Source of the DNA: Psychroflexus gondwanensis ACAM 44
Lineage (GTDB): Bacteria; Bacteroidota; Bacteroidia; Flavobacteriales; Flavobacteriaceae
DNA length: 64,000 nt
Direction of reading: 5' to 3'
Assembly (NCBI RefSeq): GCF_000355905.1
Contig: NZ_APLF01000012.1
Coordinates: 1 to 64,000, forward strand
In this document: positions 44,586 to 53,780 of the stretch, in pieces
Position numbering within the stretch: position 1 is the stretch's first letter
Layout: each line of letters starts with the position of its first letter
Position numbers and translations under genes: made by a program
The notes under the pieces: model-generated
The model's database searches: none
The model's input: the letters and a program-made list of their open reading frames with translations, nothing else
Told to the model about the DNA's origin: nothing

Positions 44586-45776
44586 TTAATCCTTCTCGTA
44601 GTTTTCGTTAAAGGCTGAAGGTAGTAATTGAGGGATGAATTTAATAATGATCGGTAATAAAACACCACCACCTGGAAGAGCGAAAATAGCTAAAGACGGG
44701 ATGCTTTTGAAGATATCATAAAGCTGAGCCTTAACTTTTGCTTTTTCTTCAGCGTTGAGTTCTCTCTTTGTTGATTGTGAGATTAAATAAACCAGCTCTT
44801 TACTTTGCATGATTTCTTTGGATAATCGATTCTTGTTGCGAGAAAGTAACAACTTGACCGCTTTTTGATTCTTATTGTAGAAATGAGTTAAGGGATTGCT
44901 GAAATGGAAATAAGCAATATTTTTTTTGTGGATGAACACAAATTTAAAGAGAAACTCTACCGCAGTCTCTATATGATGGTCTTTTAAATTTAATTGAGGC
45001 CCAAGTTTTGATAGAAAACTCAATTCATCAACTTCAACTTTTTCATCACTATAGATAGCCATACAAGTTAGATCAAGTAAATATAAACTTCCAGTATAAT
45101 CTAATATTTCACTGTAGTGGATGTCCTCAATTTGCTTTATGTCTTTTTCAGTTTGGAAATTATACCTTAAGGAACTTTGTAATAGTTTCAGGATAAGAGT
45201 ATCGTATGAGGTCTGAGAGGTTTTTTGACCCAAAGCTAGGTAAACCGTTGACATAATAAGATACTCTAAAGATTTGGTATACTCACTTGGGGGTGTAGAA
45301 CTAATTAAGGTTTTGTTATAGGTTAGCACATCAGTAAATAGCAAAGCGTTGGTTATAATATGACTGAAATTTTTCTGAATTAACCCCTCGTTGGTTTGAA
45401 CTCTTTTGTGGATAAGTTGTTCCAATTTTTGTTCAGGTTTAGACTTTAACTTGAAAATAGATTTCAAATAATTTCTTTCCGAATAGATGGATTCATAAAA
45501 CCCCGTTATTCTTGTGATAATTTCAATTGAGGGTTGATCATCAAAAGCCTTATGGTCAATGTATACCAGCGCCACAAAAAGATTAATTTTAGCAAGTTCT
45601 TGCTGAGTATACTTGAGCTTACTATTTAAAGGGATTAAAGCAGCCTGGCTAGAGCCATAAATAAATCCAGAACTTCTTAGAGTTTCATAAAAACGTTCTG
45701 GTTTGAGCGAAAGTAAATCGCTCTCCACAATGCTATGTAAGCATTTAGTAAGCCAACCTGATGCAGAAGGATTCAT
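44586..45776 (-). CDS. LETM1-like / TerB-like protein of unknown function
   Basis: This 396-residue protein has a mostly helical soluble body and a C-terminal hydrophobic segment. The segment KAQLYDIFKSIPSLAIFALPGGGVLLPIIIKFIPQLLPSAF resembles the membrane part of LETM1-type proteins and is seen in many Bacteroidota homologues. The middle part (residues about 215-260, DEKVEVDELSFLSKLG) looks like a TerB-type acidic helical motif. No enzymatic motif is visible. It is convergent with the DUF2807 gene, with 80 bases between them and no strong terminator. Confidence 0.75.
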   Translation of the reverse strand: MNPSASGWLTKCLHSIVESDLLSLKPERFYETLRSSGFIYGSSQAALIPLNSKLKYTQQELAKINLFVALVYIDHKAFDDQPSIEIITRITGFYESIYSERNYLKSIFKLKSKPEQKLEQLIHKRVQTNEGLIQKNFSHIITNALLFTDVLTYNKTLISSTPPSEYTKSLEYLIMSTVYLALGQKTSQTSYDTLILKLLQSSLRYNFQTEKDIKQIEDIHYSEILDYTGSLYLLDLTCMAIYSDEKVEVDELSFLSKLGPQLNLKDHHIETAVEFLFKFVFIHKKNIAYFHFSNPLTHFYNKNQKAVKLLLSRNKNRLSKEIMQSKELVYLISQSTKRELNAEEKAKVKAQLYDIFKSIPSLAIFALPGGGVLLPIIIKFIPQLLPSAFNENYEKD

Positions 45777-45822
45777 ATAACAAAGGAACTATAAATTGGT
45801 ATTTAATCGTAAACTTTAAGTG

Positions 45823-45847
45823 AAAAAGAGTCCAATTGGACTCTTTT
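45823..45847 (-). terminator. Terminator of the acyl-CoA ligase gene
   Basis: AAAAGAGTCC, loop AATT, GGACTCTTTT: a 10-bp palindrome directly downstream of the ligase gene on the minus strand. Confidence 0.8.
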
Positions 45848-45875
45848 AGATGAATTAATACGTTGTGGTGTTGGT

Positions 45876-47651
45876 TTAATTGGAATAAATCTTATTATAA
45901 AGATCGATATATCTTTCTTTTATAACTCTTCTTTTCAATTTCATAGTAGGAGTAAGTTGTTCTTCTTCGATGCTCCAAACGTCTGGCGTAAGTTCAAATC
46001 TTTTGATCTTCTCCCAGTTTCCAAATTTTTGATTGTAAAAGTCAATTTCTTCCTGAACTCTGTCAATTAATTCTTGGTGTGTTACCATTTCAGACAATGT
46101 ACTGCCAAGATGAAGGTTTTTACGTTCTCCCCATTCTTTTACAAATTCTTCATTCAATTGTATAAGAGCGGCAGGCATTTTTTGACCTTCTCCAACGACC
46201 ATAACTTGTTCAATAAATCGAGATTGTTTCATCACATTTTCGATAACCTGTGGCGCAATATATTTACCACCAGAGGTCTTGAACATTTCCTTCTTACGAT
46301 CGGTGATTTTCAAGAATCCTTCTTTATCTATTTCTCCGATATCTCCAGTATGAAAAAAGCCATTGTTTAAGACTTCGTCTGTTTTCTCTTTGTCTTTATA
46401 ATAGCCCATCATGACTTGAGGACCTTTAACTAGAATTTCACCATCTTTTGCAATTTTAACTTCAGTTTCCGGTAAGGGATGACCTACTGTACCAATTTTG
46501 AAACCCCCATCTCTCATATCGTTGACAGCAACAACGGGTGAAGTTTCAGTTAATCCATAGCCCTCCATTACAGCCATTCCAGCGGCATTGAAGACTCGGG
46601 CTAGTCGAGGTTGTAGGGCTGCACTCCCAGAAGCAATAACTCTTAGGTTTCCACCTAAGGCTTCTTGCCATTTAACAAAAATTAATTTTCTTGCTAGTTT
46701 AAGGCGCGTTTCGTACCACCAGCCATTTGCACCATAAGGCTCATATTGTAAGCCTAGTTCAACGGCCCAGAAAAAAAGCATTTTCTTTATTCCCGTAAGG
46801 TCGGTTCCTTTAGCGATAATCTTATCGTAAACTTTCTCCAAAAGTCTTGGTACAGCAGACATTACCTCTGGTTTAACTTCTTTTAAATTGTCACTTATAG
46901 TTTCAATAGATTCAGCAAAGTAAACACTCACCCCACTAAATTGATACATATACTGAAGCATTCTCTCGTAAATATGGCAAACTGGTAGAAAACTTAATGC
47001 TTTTGCATTTCCTTGGTCCAAGGGCAGGCGGGTTGAACTATTAATGGCATTGCTAGCAATATTTTTGTGAGAAAGCATTACGCCTTTTGGCCGACCTGTG
47101 GTTCCCGATGTATATATTAAGGTGGCTAAATCGTTTTCGGTCACTTTGTCCATAAGAGATTGAACCTCAGATTGATTGCTCTCATCTGTTCCAAGCTCCA
47201 AAACTTCAGACCAATTTTTAGCGCCTTCAACGTCATCAAAAGTATAAACTTCTTTTAAAGAGTCTACTTGTCCTTTTATGGCCATGACTTTATCATACAC
47301 CTCTTTATCGGAGACAAAGCAAAATTTAGACTCACTATGGTTTAAAACATAAGCATAGTCTTCTTCAGAAATAGTAGGATATATCGGTACATCTTGCGCG
47401 CCAAGTTGCATAATTCCAATATCCATGATATTCCACTCTGTTCTATTGTTGGTAGAAATAAGAGCTATTTTATCGTTGGGTTGCACACCAAGCCTTAGTA
47501 AACCTCGGCTTATTTTATTGAGTTGTGCAACATATTCTTTTGAAGAGGTAGATTTCCATTGGCCATTGTATTTTGTAACAAGAGCATCTTCTAGATTAAA
47601 TTTTTCTAATTGATAGTATGGAAAATCAAATAAACGTTTAAGTGATGACAT
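45876..47651 (-). CDS. Long-chain fatty acid--CoA ligase (AMP-forming)
   Basis: The 591-residue enzyme activates fatty acids to acyl-CoA with ATP through an acyl-AMP. It shows the AMP-binding YTSGTTGRPKGVMLSHKN (about residues 185-202), EGYGLTETSPVV, HTGDIGEIDKEGFLKITDRKKEMFKTSGGKYIAPQ and the C-terminal lysine region TPTMKLKRRVI. It resembles the FadD15/FAA1 type that lacks a signal peptide. It is monocistronic, closed by a strong hairpin, and is separate from beta-oxidation genes. Confidence 0.93.
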   Translation of the reverse strand: MSSLKRLFDFPYYQLEKFNLEDALVTKYNGQWKSTSSKEYVAQLNKISRGLLRLGVQPNDKIALISTNNRTEWNIMDIGIMQLGAQDVPIYPTISEEDYAYVLNHSESKFCFVSDKEVYDKVMAIKGQVDSLKEVYTFDDVEGAKNWSEVLELGTDESNQSEVQSLMDKVTENDLATLIYTSGTTGRPKGVMLSHKNIASNAINSSTRLPLDQGNAKALSFLPVCHIYERMLQYMYQFSGVSVYFAESIETISDNLKEVKPEVMSAVPRLLEKVYDKIIAKGTDLTGIKKMLFFWAVELGLQYEPYGANGWWYETRLKLARKLIFVKWQEALGGNLRVIASGSAALQPRLARVFNAAGMAVMEGYGLTETSPVVAVNDMRDGGFKIGTVGHPLPETEVKIAKDGEILVKGPQVMMGYYKDKEKTDEVLNNGFFHTGDIGEIDKEGFLKITDRKKEMFKTSGGKYIAPQVIENVMKQSRFIEQVMVVGEGQKMPAALIQLNEEFVKEWGERKNLHLGSTLSEMVTHQELIDRVQEEIDFYNQKFGNWEKIKRFELTPDVWSIEEEQLTPTMKLKRRVIKERYIDLYNKIYSN

Positions 47652-47807
47652 AGGTTTATGTTTTATAACAATGCAAAATATAAATTTTTTGAATCAAATT
47701 CTATAAAATTATCTTTTTAAACCAACTAAAATTTAGAATTCTCTAATAAAAGATCTAATGAATTGATAATGAGTGAGTTTTAAATTTTCGTTTAAATCAT
47801 TCTTACA

Positions 47808-49529
47808 TTAGAAGCCTAGAGCTTTATCATCTCCCCTATAATCGGCGCCACCTTCTAAACGACCATCTGGAAGCCTTAAGATAGCATCTACTTTCCCCAG
47901 AATCTTCGACTGCTGTTGAATTGGTGTGTAGCCTTTTAGCCTTAAAGAGTCCAATAAACTCGACTCAAAGCCTTTGGTTTCAAAAACGATCTCGTCTGGT
48001 AACCATTGGTGATGAAACCTTGGCGCATTGACCGCCTCTTGCATAGTCATGTCAAATTCATGAACATTTAAGATGGTTTGCAGCACCGAGGTAATAATGG
48101 TGGATCCTCCAGGAGTCCCTACACTCATCCAAAATTCATCGTTTTTCTCAACGATAGTAGGGGTCATAGAACTCAACATTCGTTTGCCAGGTTCAATAGA
48201 GTTGGCTTCCGCACCAATTAATCCAAACATGTTTGGGACTCCCGGTTTTGCACTAAAATCGTCCATTTCGTTATTAAGGAAAAAGCCTAGGTCATCGCTA
48301 AAAAGTTTGGAACCATAAGCCCCATTAAGAGTAGTTGTTGCAGAAATAGAATTTCCAAATTGATCTACTATAGAATAATGCGTAGTTTCTTCACTTTCAT
48401 AGCCGATAATTTTGCCGTGCTCAATCTCTTTTGAAGGCGTGGCAGACTCAAAACTGAATGTCGACATTCTCCCTTGGAGATAGTCATCACTCAACAAGCT
48501 ATCTACAGGAATATCTACAAAATCTGGATCTCCAAGATAAAAACTTCTATCGGCATAAGCTCTTCGCTCCGCTTCTGTAAGGATTTGAATATACGTTGTA
48601 GAATTATGTCCTAAAGCTCCTAAATCATAATCTTCTATCATCTTCAGAATTTGTCCCAGAACAATACCTCCACTAGAAGGAGGTGACATTGAAATAAGGG
48701 TTAAATCTTTATACTCCACTTGAATGGGTTTTCGCCAAACCGCTTCATAGGTTTTTAGATCCTCTAAGCTTAAAATGCCTCCATAGTGGGCTATAAATTC
48801 AACTAACTTTTGTCCAGTTTGACCTCTGTAAAATTCAGCTTTTCCATTTTTTAATATTCTTTCTAGGGTCTTAGCTAAAGCTAAATTCTTGAGAGTATCT
48901 CCTTGTTTGAAGTTTTTTGAAAAGAGTATAGAATCTTTGTTGATATCGAGAAAATCTTTTTGAAAGTGATTAAGCATTTCCGATTGATTTTCGGTCACTG
49001 CAAAGCCTTTTTTAGCCAATTCTATACTCGGTTTCAATAAAGCTGACATTGGTAAACTCCCAAATTTCTTATGAACTTCAAACATTCCAGCAATAGTTCC
49101 AGGCACCCCAATAGCTAAACTTCCTCTTCTGCTTAATGCTGGATTGGGATGACCATACTTATCTAAAAACATAGTTTTGGTGGAGGCTAAAGGCGCTTTC
49201 TCTCGATAATCTAAAGCTCCAGTTTCTCCATTAGCTTTTCTGTAAACCATAAAGCCACCACCTCCAAGATTTCCGGCAAACGGATAGCAAACGGCAAGAG
49301 CCATTTCTGTAGCTACCATAGCATCGAAGGCATTTCCTCCATCTTTTAGAACTTGAAGACCAATTTTGGAGGCTTCCTCTCGAGCAGAAACCACCATTGC
49401 AGAATCTGCCTGGTTTGTTGGCTTCTCAAGCTTAGGTCCCTGAGTAGTTGAAGTTTGGCAAGCTATGGAAAGGTTTAAAACATATAAGCAGCTTAAGAAG
49501 CTAAATGATTTTGCTAGGGATGTATTCAT
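47808..49529 (-). CDS. ggt: Gamma-glutamyltransferase, predicted lipoprotein
   Basis: GGT splits gamma-glutamyl compounds such as glutathione and transfers the group to water or amino acids. It is made as a pro-enzyme that cleaves itself. The 573 residues begin with a lipobox signal peptide (LSIAC, Cys24). The self-cleavage nucleophile is Thr382 in ETTHYSIVDQFGNSISAT. Other family segments include GGNAFDAMVATEMALAV, GNLGGGGFMVYR and MSVGTPGGSTIITSVLQ. It lies 6 bases after the UspA gene, as the last gene of the porin-BCCT-Usp-GGT unit. This suggests salvage of an external amino compound. Confidence 0.93.
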   Translation of the reverse strand: MNTSLAKSFSFLSCLYVLNLSIACQTSTTQGPKLEKPTNQADSAMVVSAREEASKIGLQVLKDGGNAFDAMVATEMALAVCYPFAGNLGGGGFMVYRKANGETGALDYREKAPLASTKTMFLDKYGHPNPALSRRGSLAIGVPGTIAGMFEVHKKFGSLPMSALLKPSIELAKKGFAVTENQSEMLNHFQKDFLDINKDSILFSKNFKQGDTLKNLALAKTLERILKNGKAEFYRGQTGQKLVEFIAHYGGILSLEDLKTYEAVWRKPIQVEYKDLTLISMSPPSSGGIVLGQILKMIEDYDLGALGHNSTTYIQILTEAERRAYADRSFYLGDPDFVDIPVDSLLSDDYLQGRMSTFSFESATPSKEIEHGKIIGYESEETTHYSIVDQFGNSISATTTLNGAYGSKLFSDDLGFFLNNEMDDFSAKPGVPNMFGLIGAEANSIEPGKRMLSSMTPTIVEKNDEFWMSVGTPGGSTIITSVLQTILNVHEFDMTMQEAVNAPRFHHQWLPDEIVFETKGFESSLLDSLRLKGYTPIQQQSKILGKVDAILRLPDGRLEGGADYRGDDKALGF

Positions 49530-49535
49530 TATTTT

Positions 49536-50408
49536 TTAATTGCCAATATAATCTTTTACAATAAGTAAAGGAATTTTAAGATCTCTATTGAATAAATCTT
49601 CCGTAACGGTACCTAAGGTGAGCTTAGAAAAAGTATTGGAGCCTTTGTCGGCGACCATCAACAAATCAACATCATTTTTATAAGCTTCATTTTTTAATTT
49701 GGAAGCAATATTGGCTTCTCGCCCCAATATTTTATATTGTTTGACTTCCCCAGAGTAATTCATTTTATTGAGAAATTGATCGAACTTTTTGTCTACGTAG
49801 CGACTCAGTTTAGGCTCTATTTTAGAGTTTGAGACGTAGGGAGAAAAATGAATAGGCAAACTATATACATGGACGGCCTCCAAATTAAAATTCTGTTTGG
49901 ATTGAATATACTCAGCAAATGAAAAGCATTTTTTTGAAGCACCAGAAAAATCAGTACCAATCCACACTTTTTCCAATTTTGTTTTCATAGTGGAGGGAAC
50001 CCATAAAAATTGACATTTTATGGTTCTTAGTAGTTTAAACCCGAGACTGCCGGAGCCGTTTTGATTGTTTTTATTGCCTAAAATAAGCAAGTCGATACTG
50101 TATTTATTCACGATATAACTCATTAAGGATTCTGTGTAGGGATCATCAGAAATCAATACTTCCCACTCTACTTTTGCAGTAAAGTTTGCTTGTATCATGT
50201 CCTTAAGCTCATCGGTAATAATGCTTTCTAGATCTACATTTTCGATTTCTTTTTCAAGGACTTCAGATATTTCGTATCGCTTAATATTATGAACAAAATA
50301 AACTTTTTTGACGTCGGTTAATTCAGTAAAAAAAGAACTGTAGGTGATTAATTGTTGATCAATATCGGATAAGTCTAAACCGACTAACACTTTATTTAAT
50401 GTTCTCAT
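49536..50408 (-). CDS. Universal stress protein with two Usp domains
   Basis: The 290-residue protein has two tandem Usp domains (about 1-145 and 150-290). The first shows KVLVGLDLSDIDQQL and LLILGNKNNQNGSGSLGFKLL. The second starts KVWIGTDFSGASKKCF and ends DLLMVADKGSNTFSKLTLGTVTEDLFN, a near-canonical ATP-binding G-2x-G-9x-G(S/T) region. Usp proteins bind ATP or respond to stress. It overlaps the BCCT gene by 4 bases and is followed by ggt. In many bacteria Usp proteins next to transporters tune their activity, and the overlap supports such a link here. Confidence 0.9.
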   Translation of the reverse strand: MRTLNKVLVGLDLSDIDQQLITYSSFFTELTDVKKVYFVHNIKRYEISEVLEKEIENVDLESIITDELKDMIQANFTAKVEWEVLISDDPYTESLMSYIVNKYSIDLLILGNKNNQNGSGSLGFKLLRTIKCQFLWVPSTMKTKLEKVWIGTDFSGASKKCFSFAEYIQSKQNFNLEAVHVYSLPIHFSPYVSNSKIEPKLSRYVDKKFDQFLNKMNYSGEVKQYKILGREANIASKLKNEAYKNDVDLLMVADKGSNTFSKLTLGTVTEDLFNRDLKIPLLIVKDYIGN

Positions 50409-52021
50409 GATGATTCATTTTTATTGCGTTTTTTGATAATCTTTCTTACAATTTCTTCGTAATCTTCTTTCTGAACATCCTCTTTGTAGCGTTCGTGTTT
50501 TTTGACCTCATCCTTCAATCCCTTGTACAAGGAATAGCACATGACAAGGAGGATGATGGCAAAAGGCAAACCAGAAGCAATTGCTGCAGTTTGAAGTGCT
50601 CCAAGTCCACCACCTATAAGTAGGACCGCTGCAACAGCTCCTTCGGTAATCGCCCAAAAGATTCGTTGTCCCACAGGAGCGTCAATTTTACCACCAGTGG
50701 TAAGACTATCTATAACTAGAGATCCTGAATCTGAAGAGGTTATGAAAAAGCCAATAATCAAAAGAATGGCAACTACATTAAGAGCTATGGTAAAGGGGAA
50801 GTCCTCAAAAAAGACGAATAAGGCAGTGGCTACATCGTTGTCAACCGCTGTGGAAATTGCATCGTTACCATTCATAATTATATCTAATGCAGAATTTCCA
50901 AAAGCTGTAATCCAAAAAAATGTAATTAAGCTAGGAACTATCAAAACTCCAAGGATAAATTCTTTAATCGTTCTCCCTTTGGAAATTCTGGCAATAAAGG
51001 TTCCAACAAAAGGAGACCATGATATCCACCAACCCCAATAAAAAATTGTCCAATTATTTTGCCAATCTCCTCCCGTAAAACTTTCATTCCAAAGTGAGAT
51101 TTCAACTACACTGCTAAAATAATTTCCTAAATTTTCTAAATAACTTTCAAAAATAAAAAGGGTAGGGCCTAAGATCAAAACTAAAGCCAACAGTAAAACG
51201 GCTATCCTGATGTTCCACTCACTTAACACCTTTACCCCTTTGTCGACTCCAAGAACCACCGAAATTGTTGCTACTAAGGTAATACCTGCAATAAGCAATA
51301 CTTGGGTAGTAGTTCCACTACTTAATCCGAAGACCTGTTCTAAGCCTGCAGCTACTTGTTGTACTCCAAACCCAAGTGAAGTCGCCAGACCAAATAAAGT
51401 GGCTAAAACTGCAAAAATATCAATAATATCTCCTATAACTCCATAGATTTTATCGCCCAAAAAAGGATAAAAAACACTTCTTATCGTTAGTGGTAAACCT
51501 CTAGAATAGGTGAAAAAAGCTAAGGCTAAACCTACTAAAGCATAAATAGCCCAGGGGTGAAAACCCCAGTGTAGAAAAGTAAAATTCATGGCTTGCTTGG
51601 CTGCTGCAATCGTGTCTGCATCAGCATTAGGAGGTGCGCCAAAATGGGTTACAGGTTCGGCAACACTCCAAAATAAAAGGCCTATTCCCATACCAGCGCT
51701 AAACAGCATTGAGAACCAAGATATGGTCTTAAACTCTGGCTCAGCGTCCTTTCCTCCAAGTCTTATTTTACCAAACTTGCTAAAGGCTAGGTAAACAACA
51801 AAGATTAAGAAAAAATTTACGCTAAATACAAATAACCAGCCACCATACTCTGCCACTTGGTTTTGGACAGTGCTAAAAAACTCTTCAGCTGATTCCTTAT
51901 AAATTAGAGTTAGAGCAATTCCTATGGTGATCAAAATTATGGAAGAAAAAAAGACGGGACCGTTGACCTCGAGTCCAAAGATGGATTTCTTTTCATCACT
52001 TCTAGTAACTTTTTCTGACAT
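50405..52021 (-). CDS. BCCT-family betaine/carnitine/choline transporter
   Basis: The 538-residue protein is a Na+- or H+-coupled importer of quaternary ammonium osmolytes or precursors. It has 12 membrane segments and the BCCT signature region GWWISWSPFVGTFIARISKG (near residue 335). Early segments WFSMLFSAGMGIGLLFW and FLHWGFHPWAIYALVGL are typical. A charged C-terminal tail of about 45 residues (KDEVKKHERYKEDVQKE) could sense osmotic state, as in BetP. The exact substrate cannot be read. It overlaps the Usp gene, is preceded by a 119-base structured gap, and has a porin upstream. Confidence 0.94.
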   Translation of the reverse strand: MSEKVTRSDEKKSIFGLEVNGPVFFSSIILITIGIALTLIYKESAEEFFSTVQNQVAEYGGWLFVFSVNFFLIFVVYLAFSKFGKIRLGGKDAEPEFKTISWFSMLFSAGMGIGLLFWSVAEPVTHFGAPPNADADTIAAAKQAMNFTFLHWGFHPWAIYALVGLALAFFTYSRGLPLTIRSVFYPFLGDKIYGVIGDIIDIFAVLATLFGLATSLGFGVQQVAAGLEQVFGLSSGTTTQVLLIAGITLVATISVVLGVDKGVKVLSEWNIRIAVLLLALVLILGPTLFIFESYLENLGNYFSSVVEISLWNESFTGGDWQNNWTIFYWGWWISWSPFVGTFIARISKGRTIKEFILGVLIVPSLITFFWITAFGNSALDIIMNGNDAISTAVDNDVATALFVFFEDFPFTIALNVVAILLIIGFFITSSDSGSLVIDSLTTGGKIDAPVGQRIFWAITEGAVAAVLLIGGGLGALQTAAIASGLPFAIILLVMCYSLYKGLKDEVKKHERYKEDVQKEDYEEIVRKIIKKRNKNESS

Positions 52022-52140
52022 AAATTTTATTTTAATCCCTTTTGAGGGTTTAATTATTCGAAGGCTTTCCTCGAATTTTTAAAATGGTTTTCCTAATTCA
52101 AACCTCATCAGCTTGCCCTGGAGGTTCCTTATTTTATAAA
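52022..52140 (-). ncRNA. Structured intergenic region between porin and BCCT genes
   Basis: On the minus strand this gap contains three potential hairpins in order: AACCTC/GAGGTT with a 14-base loop (about 52094-52119), a stem of ATTCGAGG with CCTTCGAAT (one bulge, about 52052-52076), and AACCC/GGGTT-like arms near 52036-52052. It is the longest gap in an otherwise overlapping operon. It may be a regulatory leader, an attenuator or an unrecognised structured RNA. No known riboswitch class could be matched by eye. Confidence 0.3.
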
Positions 52141-53274
52141 TTATCTAGATTTGGTATCCGTTAAAAAGTAATAACCAAAATTTATATTGAATCTGGCTTC
52201 CCAGCCTAAGTTTGGTTTTCCTTGTCCCAATTCGTTTGTAAAATCACCACCAAACCAAGAATGGTTATATCCTGCAGCATAATCTATATAAATATACACA
52301 TCTCCAGCGGTTATGAGCATGCCAGTGACATTCATAGCTGAGTTTTTGAAACCTTGAGCACGCTTATCCATGTACCCAAAGTCGTTGTAAAATTTAAGGT
52401 GACTTATGGGGCCAATATCCACGGGGAGGTCATAAGAAATGGCAGCGGTATACATTTCAAAATCTGAAGCTATATCATAAGGAAATCCATAAGCCCCCAT
52501 GCGAACAATGTCTCTACTTTGTCCATCAGCATTGATGGGATTGTGACGTACTGTAAGTAACTCGGTCTTTAAATTCCAGCGTTTGTAAAATAGCTCATGG
52601 TGGAGCCCTAGAGCATGATGGTCTCCAGTTTTTTTAGTATCGATGTTATACAAACCACCATATTGAGCAGAAAGGCCAATGCGATGCTTGAACTCCTCAC
52701 CAGTCTTGTAAATAAACTTTCCGTTAAATTGATTGATCTCCTTATTTTTACCTACAATATCGTACGCATATCGATTGGGGCTTACTTCATTGGAGCCCCC
52801 CAAATCGAACAACTCAGAGTTTTTGAAAAAAGCTAGCTGATATTCAAATTTATCTCCTTTATTCATATATTTAATTCCCATATCATGGTCGTCTTCTAGA
52901 CCTACATAATAGGTCAAATTAAAAAACCAATTATTAGAGTTATAAGTCTGAATCCCAAAGGGAACTTGAGTTAAGCCAATTTGAATATCTTCTTGTTCGC
53001 TTAGCGTATATCCCATCCAACCTCGTTTCAAAAAACCTCCCCCAAAGGCAGTAGAATATTCTCGGTACTCAACATTGAGATACACACCTTTGTACCTTGC
53101 TTCAGCATTCACTCGAAAAATATCATAGACAAAGTCACCTCCAATATCTTTTTGGTCAGAATTCCAGGAACTGAACAAATAATTATAACGTAAAGCTCCG
53201 CCTATATCTACAATAGGTTTGTCTTGACTATAATTTAAAAATGGAATCCAAATGAGGAGCAATATTTTTTTCAT
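52141..53274 (-). CDS. Outer-membrane beta-barrel porin next to the BCCT transporter
   Basis: The 377-residue protein has a short signal peptide (MKKILLLIWIPFLNYSQ) and a beta-barrel pattern of alternating strands with many Tyr, Trp and Gly residues. It ends in the strand ARFNINFGYYFLTDTKSR. The sequence DIGGALRYNYLFSSWNSDQKDIGG resembles phosphate-selective or alginate-type porin families of Bacteroidota. It lies upstream of the BCCT, Usp and GGT genes on the same strand, so it probably supplies the same substrate across the outer membrane. Confidence 0.78.
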   Translation of the reverse strand: MKKILLLIWIPFLNYSQDKPIVDIGGALRYNYLFSSWNSDQKDIGGDFVYDIFRVNAEARYKGVYLNVEYREYSTAFGGGFLKRGWMGYTLSEQEDIQIGLTQVPFGIQTYNSNNWFFNLTYYVGLEDDHDMGIKYMNKGDKFEYQLAFFKNSELFDLGGSNEVSPNRYAYDIVGKNKEINQFNGKFIYKTGEEFKHRIGLSAQYGGLYNIDTKKTGDHHALGLHHELFYKRWNLKTELLTVRHNPINADGQSRDIVRMGAYGFPYDIASDFEMYTAAISYDLPVDIGPISHLKFYNDFGYMDKRAQGFKNSAMNVTGMLITAGDVYIYIDYAAGYNHSWFGGDFTNELGQGKPNLGWEARFNINFGYYFLTDTKSR

Positions 53275-53298
53275 ATTTGGGTTTCTATTTGTGAAAAG

Positions 53299-53330
53299 AT
53301 AAAATCCAAAAATGTAATTCTGGATTTTAT
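53299..53330 (-). terminator. Terminator of the 45-residue protein gene
   Basis: ATAAAATCCA and TGGATTTTAT form a 10-bp stem with a 12-base loop, just past the stop codon on the minus strand. Confidence 0.6.
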
Positions 53331-53467
53331 TAAGCTTCTTTTTTTACATCTTCAATGATTTCATCTGCCAAGAAAGGATTTAAACGCGAAGAAAAAGCAA
53401 CAAATTGATCATATTTATAAGTCGATATTTTTCTGAAAATTCGATTCATAATTTTATCAATTCTCAT
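53330..53467 (-). CDS. Small 45-residue protein, unknown
   Basis: An ATG at 53467 opens a 45-codon frame reading MRIDKIMNRIFRKISTYKYD and ending in an acidic IIEDVKKEA tail, with no membrane helix. A hairpin with T-rich flanks follows directly at 53299-53330. It lies between the cupin/zinc-finger pair and the porin, on the same strand. I do not recognise a family; the hydrophobic and basic N-terminal helix is amphipathic. Support comes from the frame, its start and stop, and the terminator. Confidence 0.45.
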   Translation of the reverse strand: MRIDKIMNRIFRKISTYKYDQFVAFSSRLNPFLADEIIEDVKKEA

Positions 53468-53599
53468 TTTTGTTAACCTGTTTCAAAGTGAAAAAGATCC
53501 AGTTGTATCATGATTTTTATTAAATTGAACGATTAAAGTACAAATTAAAAAACTGAAAGGCTTTAGCTGTTACAGAATTATTTTAAAATTTAGAATACG

Positions 53600-53767
53600 C
53601 TAGTGTCTTTTGCCTTTCCAAGTCCCTCCGTATTTATACTGCGGTTCTTTTTGATATTTTTCAACACATGTTTTACAAGCGAATACCCATGCTTTTCCTT
53701 TTTTGATTTGAATTCTATACAAGATTTCAAAGTCGTTATTACAAATAGCACAAGTCTTTGTTTTCAA
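53600..53767 (-). CDS. Small zinc-finger protein with TTG start
   Basis: This 55-residue frame has two CxxC pairs: TCAICN near the start and FACKTCVEKY in the middle. They are separated by a beta-type segment (FEILYRIQIKKGKAWV), and the tail is KYGGTWKGKRH. No ATG is available in frame; the TTG at 53767 gives MKTKTCAIC, which fits the start of similar small flavobacterial proteins. It lies 13 bases after the cupin gene on the same strand, so it is probably co-transcribed. The function is unknown. The four cysteines suggest a treble-clef or zinc-ribbon fold. Confidence 0.7.
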   Translation of the reverse strand: MKTKTCAICNNDFEILYRIQIKKGKAWVFACKTCVEKYQKEPQYKYGGTWKGKRH

Positions 53768-53780
53768 ATCAATGTAAAAA

